NCBI GenBank assembly: GCA_902796835.1
Contig: CADBQP010000010.1
Span: forward strand, 1-39,494
Length of the DNA: 39,494 nucleotides
Source of the DNA: an uncultured Bacteroidales bacterium
Lineage (GTDB): Bacteria; Bacteroidota; Bacteroidia; Bacteroidales; Bacteroidaceae
Direction: 5' to 3'
Below the pieces are notes generated by a model. That model saw nothing but the letters and a program-made list of their open reading frames with translations. It did no database searches and had not been told where the DNA came from. The position numbers and the translations under genes are program-made. This document shows positions 34,447 to 39,494 of this stretch, one piece after another. Position 1 is the stretch's first letter; every line of letters begins with the position of its first letter.

Positions 34447-36096
34447 ATGCAAATCAAAAAAATCTTATCCATGGTCTTTGCCGCCGTGGTAGCCCTTTCG
34501 TGGCAGCCGGCACAGGCCCAATCACTTTCGCCCTCCACAAAGTGGCATTGGGAGAAAGGAACCATCGTAGTTGACACCCCTCAGCGCCCTGCAGGACAAA
34601 AAAGCGTGCTTGGCCTGACCACCGAAAAAATGCCCGTAGTGCGCGTAGCCTTCGTAGGTCTTGGCATGCGCGGCCCTGGCGCCGTAGAGCGCTTCACCTA
34701 CATTCCCGGCACTCAAATCGTAGCCCTTTGCGACTACGAGGCCAAACGTGCCGAAGCCTGCCAAAGATTCTTGAAGAAAGCAGGACTTCCGCCCGCTGAC
34801 ATCTATAGCGGAGCCACGGGATACGAAGAACTCTGCCGCCGTCCCGACATCGACCTCGTTTACGTAGCCACCGACTGGGACCACCACTTCCCCGTGGCAA
34901 AGTGCGCCCTCGAAAACGGCAAGCACACCGCCATCGAAGTTCCCTCAGCCATGAACCTCGAACAATGCTGGGAGCTCATCGAACTGAGCGAAAAAACACG
35001 CAAGCACTGCATGATACTCGAGAATTGCTGCTACGACTGGTATGAGCTCAACGCCCTTAACATGGCCCAACATGGAGTGTTCGGCGAAGTGCTCCGCGCC
35101 GAAGGTGCCTACATCCACAACCTTGACGACTTCTGGGGCTACTACTGGTCTAACCCCGACGGAACCGACCCCGAAAAACTGGGTTGGCGCATGAAGTATA
35201 ACATGGAAAACCGCGGCGACGTCTATGCCACCCACGGTCTCGGCCCTGTAGCCCAAGTGCTCGACATCCATCGTGGCGATCGCTTTACCACACTCGTAGC
35301 CATGGACACGAAAGCTGTTCACGGCCCCGATTACGTAGAAGCAAAAACCGGCAAGCGCCCCGCCAACTTCCGCAACGGCGACCAAACCACCACCCTCATG
35401 CGCACTGCCAACGGCAAGGTAGTAGAGATTCAGCACAACGTAATGAATCCTCAACCCTACAACCGCCTCTACAAACTCACCGGCACAAAGGGTTATGCCA
35501 CCAAATATCCTGAGCAACATTTTGCCCTTGACAAGAGCCAACTCAATGCCAGCGGCGTGGCTCCCAAGGTAGACGATTTGAGCAGTCACGGCTTCCTGCC
35601 CAAAGCAGAGCACGATGCCCTGATGCAGAAATATCAGCACCCTATCATCACCAAGTATGGCGCCATGGCACAAAAGGTAGGTGGTCACGGAGGTATGGAC
35701 TTCTTTATGGATGCACGCCTTGTATACTGCCTGCAAAACGGACTGCCTCTCGACATGGACGTTTACGACCTTGCCGAGTGGTGTTGCCTGGCCGAACTTG
35801 GTTCGCTCTCCATGGACAACAATTGCGCCAGTGTGGCCTTCCCCGACTTTACTCGAGGCGAATGGAACAAAGTAAAAGGCTATAAGCACGCATACGCCTC
35901 GGCTGAAGACGAGGCCAAGACTGAGGCTGCTGCCGAAGCATTCACCAAGCAACTGAAAGAAAAGGCTGCCAAGGACAAGGTTTGGGAAAAGTATGCCGAT
36001 GCCAAAGCTTGGGCCAAATATAAAGCCGCCCAGGCCAAAGAGGCTGCAAAGGCTGCCAAGAAGGCCGCTAAGAAAGCTATCAAGGCAAAGAAATAA
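34447..36096 (+). CDS. GH109-like Gfo/Idh/MocA-family enzyme with Lys/Ala-rich tail
   Basis: A 549-residue exported protein: signal peptide ending AQA (about residue 24), a Rossmann domain with GLGMRGPGAVERF (GLGMRG at 71-76) for NAD, and a C-terminal alpha/beta domain. GxGxRGPGAVER, ATDWDHHFPVAKCALENGKH, EVPSAMNLEQCW, and ATHGLGPVAQVLDIHRGDRF match GH109 alpha-N-acetylgalactosaminidases, which hydrolyse glycosides by an NAD-dependent redox mechanism. The core ends near residue 478. The remaining 70 residues are charged and helical; 25 of the final 30 are Lys or Ala. The tail is in frame with good codon use and no sign of frameshift. Substrate specificity is inferred from the family only. Confidence 0.88.
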   Translation: MQIKKILSMVFAAVVALSWQPAQAQSLSPSTKWHWEKGTIVVDTPQRPAGQKSVLGLTTEKMPVVRVAFVGLGMRGPGAVERFTYIPGTQIVALCDYEAKRAEACQRFLKKAGLPPADIYSGATGYEELCRRPDIDLVYVATDWDHHFPVAKCALENGKHTAIEVPSAMNLEQCWELIELSEKTRKHCMILENCCYDWYELNALNMAQHGVFGEVLRAEGAYIHNLDDFWGYYWSNPDGTDPEKLGWRMKYNMENRGDVYATHGLGPVAQVLDIHRGDRFTTLVAMDTKAVHGPDYVEAKTGKRPANFRNGDQTTTLMRTANGKVVEIQHNVMNPQPYNRLYKLTGTKGYATKYPEQHFALDKSQLNASGVAPKVDDLSSHGFLPKAEHDALMQKYQHPIITKYGAMAQKVGGHGGMDFFMDARLVYCLQNGLPLDMDVYDLAEWCCLAELGSLSMDNNCASVAFPDFTRGEWNKVKGYKHAYASAEDEAKTEAAAEAFTKQLKEKAAKDKVWEKYADAKAWAKYKAAQAKEAAKAAKKAAKKAIKAKK

Positions 36097-36120
36097 TTTT
36101 CATGCAATAAATAAAACACG

Positions 36121-36153
36121 AAGCCCTGCCCACCAATGAGTGAGCAGGGCTTT
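36121..36153 (+). terminator. Terminator of the GH109-like gene
   Basis: A 9-bp perfect stem (aagccctgc 36121-36129 with 36144-36152) followed by TTT, 24 bp after the stop. Confidence 0.75.
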
Positions 36154-36256
36154 GCTATAGAGAACGACCAACAGGAGGCAGGTGTCTGTCATATTGACTT
36201 CCGAATTCAAGCAACGCGGAAAATAATCGGCCCGCCGGCAAAACATGGCTACATTA

Positions 36257-36302
36257 AAACAGCTCCATCTTTTCAGAACGTATTTGAAAGATGGAGCTGT
36301 TT
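36257..36302 (-). terminator. Terminator of bcp
   Basis: A 16-bp perfect stem (36257-36272 with 36287-36302) and a 14-nt loop. On the minus strand it is followed by TTAATG after a T-rich arm end, 25 bp beyond the bcp stop. Confidence 0.8.
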
Positions 36303-36327
36303 CTCGCATGACTGGCGGCGGACTGGA

Positions 36328-36789
36328 CTATGTCTTTTCGGCCTTCACTATTTGCTCGCCGTGTGTTTTGGTTTTGATTTCCTTAGGGCCGATGATGCGC
36401 TCCACCTCACCCTGTTCGTTGATGATGAACGTAGTGCGCTCTGTGCCCATGTATTTGCGGCCATACATTGATTTTTCTTTCCACACTCCAAATGCTTCTA
36501 CCAACTTGTGGTCGGTGTCGGCAATGAGGCTGAAAGGCAAGTCGTGCTTAGCAATAAACTTCTGGTGTGATGCCTCATCTTGCACGCTGACGCCCACTAC
36601 TTCATAGCCCATATCGAGCAGGGTTTTGTGATTGTCGCGCAGGCTGCAGGCCTCGGCTGTGCAACCGCTCGTGTTGTCTTTGGGATAGAAGTAGAGCACC
36701 AGCTTCTTTCCCTTGAAGTCGCTAAGGCGCACCTCGCGCCCATTCTCGTCGCGCCCGAGGATTTCAGGGGCTTTGTCTCCAATTTTCAT
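36328..36789 (-). CDS. bcp: Thioredoxin-dependent thiol peroxidase (Bcp/PrxQ)
   Basis: A 153-residue cytoplasmic peroxiredoxin of usual length. The active site YPKDNTSGCTAEACSLRD gives the peroxidatic Cys43 and resolving Cys48 five residues later, the atypical 2-Cys PrxQ arrangement. TERTTFIINEQGEV and the conserved arginine in the C-terminal half fit. It reduces peroxides and alkyl hydroperoxides with thioredoxin. It lies 29 bp downstream of the 528-residue membrane protein gene on the same strand, so co-transcription is possible. Confidence 0.95.
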   Translation of the reverse strand: MKIGDKAPEILGRDENGREVRLSDFKGKKLVLYFYPKDNTSGCTAEACSLRDNHKTLLDMGYEVVGVSVQDEASHQKFIAKHDLPFSLIADTDHKLVEAFGVWKEKSMYGRKYMGTERTTFIINEQGEVERIIGPKEIKTKTHGEQIVKAEKT

Positions 36790-36818
36790 TGTGGTTTGAA
36801 TTATGTTTAGTTAAAAAA

Positions 36819-38405
36819 TCAGGTCGTAACGGTTTCGGTGTGGCTTCCCACGTACTCCGATTTCAGCGGCACACTCTTAGTGCTGGTTGTTTGCTCGCGA
36901 TGGCCACATTCCTGACATTCGAAATAGTCGTTGTAATACTGGTCTTCGTAGAGCACGTTATAATTGTGCATCTCGTATGTGGTAACTGTTGCCGAATGGT
37001 TTTGCACATCTTCGCGCCACGAACGGCCACCTTGAGTGTATTGCGTCCATGTTTGCCAGCGCTTCGTGTAGCGGTCGAGCACACTGCCACGGTCCTTTTT
37101 CTTGCGCCATACTTTTTCCGTATGGTCGAGTTCCTGCCCCACAGGCACAATGGAATACAATGTACGACACTCGCTGCAGCGGCAGCGCGGAATGTTGTCG
37201 GTGAGAAGGTCGGCAATGAGGAAATAATAGACCATGAGCATAAATCCCTGTGCCAGCATGGATACCCACCACCACAGGCCCCAGGCCGACAGCAGCACGG
37301 TCCAGCAATATATGCCGCCTATGCCTACGGTCATCAGCATGGCCAGCAACAACTTGTTGGGCAGCGGAAAATAGCAAAGCCTCAGGCGCACAAATCCCGT
37401 GAGCAACAATACAGGCACCAGCCCTGGCAGCGACCACCACAGCAGTCCCATCAACAGCGCAAAGGCCACCTTCACAATAGCCCAGATCCAAAAGAGGAAG
37501 GCTGGCAACGACGTGCGACTGGTTTTCTCAAAGCGCGGTTCATCGATGAGCACATGGGCGGCATCGATAATCTCGGCGGCATAGGGTGCATAACGCAAGA
37601 AGAAGCCCGAGGCCTTCTTGGGCTCACTCACGTTCATCGAGTCGCAATGCCCCTCTTTGTTAAAGAAGAAAAAGGGATAGCGCATGCCGCCCGTCGCATC
37701 GTCGAAAGCCTTAAGCCGATAAGCCGCCACCTTGCCGCGAGGCGTATTGACGACATACTCGGGGGCATCGCCCAAAATGCTGTCGAGCTGCATCATGGTG
37801 GGCTGCTCGGCCACCACTCTGCGCAGTTTCTTGATAGATATGTAGCGTCTATAATCGTCAAGCTCGAGGTCGGCCATCTCGCTGGCCAGTGTGGTCACAA
37901 GATTGTCGTTGGTGAGGGTCACAAGTGTGTCTTCGCCTGCAAACCGAACCTTATACTTCACGTCGCGATGTGCCATATTCACGCACCTCACTATATCGAC
38001 CGTGTCGCCCACACGGGCGTCTAAATCGCCCTTGGCACCACCTTCGAACACCACACCTCTGTTGCACACTGCATCCTGAGCCACGTAGCCACGCTGCCCA
38101 CTCTCGGTCTCTACCAAGAAAGTGAGCATGTCGCGCGGTCCGTCCGACTTGCATGCCAATATGCACACTGTGTCACCCTTCTGCAGTTTCAGCGAATCCT
38201 CGCTGGTGCCAAACTTGATATACAACGGCGCCTTTTTTAGCAGGGCCACTTTCATGCTGTCCTCCACATTGGGCAGCGGACGGCGCTCGAGCAGATGAGT
38301 GGCATAAATGCCAGCCAGTATGAGCAAGCCAAAGATGAAACAACACACGGTGAGGTCGAATTTCGGACCGTGCTTAAAAGGGTTATTCGAAGGGCTTTTT
38401 TTCAT
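36819..38405 (-). CDS. Membrane protein of unknown function with SH3-like region and split zinc ribbon
   Basis: A 528-residue protein I do not recognise. In order: a cytoplasmic basic N-terminus, a membrane helix (about 17-36), a large probably periplasmic region (about 40-295) holding an SH3-like segment (about 50-120, KAPLYIKFG, LKLQKGDTVCIL, GQRGYVAQDAV), three or four membrane helices between about 300 and 402 with many tryptophans, and a C-terminal domain (403-528). That domain has Cys410-x-x-Cys413 and Cys497-x-x-Cys500, a zinc-ribbon spacing split by an 83-residue basic/aromatic insertion, with an additional Cys408. Location of the C-terminal domain is probably cytoplasmic. Own -7 box at 38438-38445; bcp follows after 29 bp. 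Confidence 0.8.
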   Translation of the reverse strand: MKKSPSNNPFKHGPKFDLTVCCFIFGLLILAGIYATHLLERRPLPNVEDSMKVALLKKAPLYIKFGTSEDSLKLQKGDTVCILACKSDGPRDMLTFLVETESGQRGYVAQDAVCNRGVVFEGGAKGDLDARVGDTVDIVRCVNMAHRDVKYKVRFAGEDTLVTLTNDNLVTTLASEMADLELDDYRRYISIKKLRRVVAEQPTMMQLDSILGDAPEYVVNTPRGKVAAYRLKAFDDATGGMRYPFFFFNKEGHCDSMNVSEPKKASGFFLRYAPYAAEIIDAAHVLIDEPRFEKTSRTSLPAFLFWIWAIVKVAFALLMGLLWWSLPGLVPVLLLTGFVRLRLCYFPLPNKLLLAMLMTVGIGGIYCWTVLLSAWGLWWWVSMLAQGFMLMVYYFLIADLLTDNIPRCRCSECRTLYSIVPVGQELDHTEKVWRKKKDRGSVLDRYTKRWQTWTQYTQGGRSWREDVQNHSATVTTYEMHNYNVLYEDQYYNDYFECQECGHREQTTSTKSVPLKSEYVGSHTETVTT

Positions 38406-38437
38406 AATTCAAAAGAAATGAGGGTTGCGTTTGACCG

Positions 38438-38445
38438 CAAATATA
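38438..38445 (-). promoter_or_regulatory. Promoter (-7 box) of the 528-residue membrane protein gene
   Basis: The minus strand reads TATATTTGCGG, about 33 bp before the start codon. It shares TATATTTGC with the greA box. Confidence 0.6.
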
Positions 38446-38608
38446 CAATATAAAGCCCACTAACGAAAAGATTATCAGGATTTTTCCATTACTCATGACG
38501 AGACGACGATAGCCCTAAGCGAACATCTTATCACACCTCCGTGCCGCTCACAATAAACCGTCACTACTCGAAGCGTCTTTTCTTTGAGCTAAAAAAAATT
38601 ATCTCCGC

Positions 38609-38631
38609 GATAATTTAAACTATTGAGCCAA
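38609..38631. repeat. Single degenerate copy of the 21-bp repeat
   Basis: ATAATTTAAACTATTGAGCC resembles the unit at 9973-9993 (ATAGTTTAAACTGTTGGCTC). It lies in the 340-bp gap between the 528-residue protein gene and the greA stop. The rest of that gap holds the -7 box and no gene. Confidence 0.6.
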
Positions 38632-38745
38632 CTGTGCAAATCATCCGGCTTCACTTTTCGCTGGCTTTTTCTACCCATAGACGGAAAAAACTTCAGGACC
38701 TGAAAAGTGGGTGCGTTGGCTATCGTCGGAAGACGGCTACCCTGC

Positions 38746-39216
38746 TCACTCGGAGGTTACACTTTCGATGCGCAGGGTAATGATGCCCGAGGGGACGCTG
38801 ACCTCAACCGTGGAGCCAGCCACCTTGCCCAGTAAAGCCTGCGCTATGGGCGACTTGATGGAAAGACGCCCCTCGCGAAGGTCCGACTCATGCGGGCTCA
38901 CAATGGTGTAGCTCATGCTCGAATTGTTGGCAAGATTTGTCAGGACCACGCGGCTAAGCAACTGCACACTGCCATCCTTGGCAAGGCGCGAGCGATCGAT
39001 GACCTGAGCATGGGCCAGCACTCGTTGCTTGAAACGAATGCGGCTCAGCAGGCGGGCCTGTTCGCGCTTGGCAGCATGATATTCGAAGTTTTCGCTGAGG
39101 TCGCCTTTGTCGCGAGCCTCAGAGATAGCCTCTGTCACCTTTGGCAACTCTTCGCGCTCGAGCTGACGAAGTTCGGCCAAAAGGCGGTCATAACCCTCTT
39201 GAGACATATATTCCAT
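38746..39216 (-). CDS. greA: Transcription elongation factor GreA
   Basis: A 156-residue GreA of normal length. The N-terminal antiparallel coiled coil (about 1-75) ends in the acidic tip DKGDLSENFEYHAAKREQ, with Asp39 and Glu42 equivalent to the catalytic-tip residues of E. coli GreA. The C-terminal FKBP-like domain (about 80-156) has IVSPHESDLREGRLSIKSPI. It rescues backtracked RNA polymerase by stimulating transcript cleavage. It has its own TATATTTG box upstream. Confidence 0.96.
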   Translation of the reverse strand: MEYMSQEGYDRLLAELRQLEREELPKVTEAISEARDKGDLSENFEYHAAKREQARLLSRIRFKQRVLAHAQVIDRSRLAKDGSVQLLSRVVLTNLANNSSMSYTIVSPHESDLREGRLSIKSPIAQALLGKVAGSTVEVSVPSGIITLRIESVTSE

Positions 39217-39253
39217 AAGATGATAGGCAAAAGTGTCACGTAATAGTCGGGTG

Positions 39254-39261
39254 CAAATATA
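39254..39261 (-). promoter_or_regulatory. greA promoter (-7 box)
   Basis: The minus strand reads TATATTTGCACCC, an exact TAnnTTTGC match about 40 bp before the greA start. Confidence 0.65.
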
Positions 39262-39494
39262 TAGAAAAAATAAATAAAAACCAGACCAAGCAAAGAAACA
39301 GGGGCGGTGAAACTTATATGCGCGGAAATAAACATCGCTGATTATCGGATAGTTAGGTGTTAAACGATAGAAAAGTGCGAAAACTGCTCAAAATAATACG
39401 CAAACATGATGTAAGAAATCTGTAAGCCTTACTATGGTCACTGTGTCAGGGATTGCCCACACTGGATATTGGAGTGAGATACACAACAGCATCA
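39262..39494. other. Right-end intergenic stretch
   Basis: A/T-rich sequence upstream of greA running to the window edge. No coding frame, RNA gene, repeat or strong hairpin could be supported. It may contain the upstream region of a gene beyond the window. Confidence 0.5.

Noticed and set aside
36789-38024. 411-codon plus-strand frame opposite the 528-residue membrane protein gene
   Set aside because: The minus-strand frame has a promoter box, clear membrane helices and CxxC pairs; the opposite frame is Gln/His-rich without recognisable structure.
38504-38728. 11-bp inverted repeat (cgacgatagcc at 38504-38514 and ggctatcgtcg at 38718-38728)
   Set aside because: The arms are over 200 bp apart, with no tail or target duplication, and this is within what chance allows in a 39-kb window.

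Overview
The window reads as ordinary chromosome of a Bacteroidales bacterium, most likely a Prevotella-like member of the Prevotellaceae. Supporting signs are the Bacteroidetes -7 promoter motif TAnnTTTG(C) upstream of about eleven genes, the near absence of Shine-Dalgarno sequences, a lipidated TamA homologue (TamL), the bifunctional fucokinase/GDP-fucose pyrophosphorylase Fkp, a class I fumarase, a GH109-type enzyme and the exbB-exbD-exbD-tonB-PstS-TPR cluster. No prophage, insertion sequence with transposase, CRISPR array, rRNA or tRNA was seen.

Layout. 1-375: C-terminal end of a HAD-type phosphatase cut by the window edge. 529-8276 (minus): tamB, tamL and an ArgR-like regulator, probably one transcript. 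8625-9806: a major OmpA-family protein with its own promoter and a strong terminator. 10178-11821: class I fumarase. 11914-12996 (minus): TlpA/thioredoxin-like protein, convergent with fumarase across a shared terminator. 13219-15352: polyprenol-phosphate sugar transferase and dihydroorotase. 15427-22681: five-gene plus-strand run plsC, fkp, 5'-nucleotidase-like, aguA, aguB. 22860-28861 (minus): the TonB energy-transduction operon, exbB, two exbD, tonB, a PstS-like lipoprotein and a TPR protein. 29360-31325: branched-chain aminotransferase and a coiled-coil lipoprotein. 31396-36096: two secreted hydrolase-like proteins, an M6 metalloprotease with leucine-rich repeats and a GH109-like protein with a Lys/Ala tail. 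36328-39216 (minus): Bcp peroxiredoxin, a membrane protein of unknown function with a split zinc-ribbon signature, and GreA.

How it fits together. Much of the window concerns the cell envelope: TamB/TamL for outer-membrane assembly, OmpA for anchoring, ExbBD/TonB for energising outer-membrane transporters, PlsC for phospholipid, Fkp for GDP-fucose used in surface glycans, and secreted hydrolases. The remainder is central metabolism (fumarase, dihydroorotase, IlvE, agmatine to putrescine). The least explained items are an intergenic 21-bp palindromic repeat family at three loci, an ArgR homologue altered at both a DNA-contact and a ligand-contact position, the 528-residue split zinc-ribbon membrane protein, and the Lys/Ala tail on the GH109-like enzyme.
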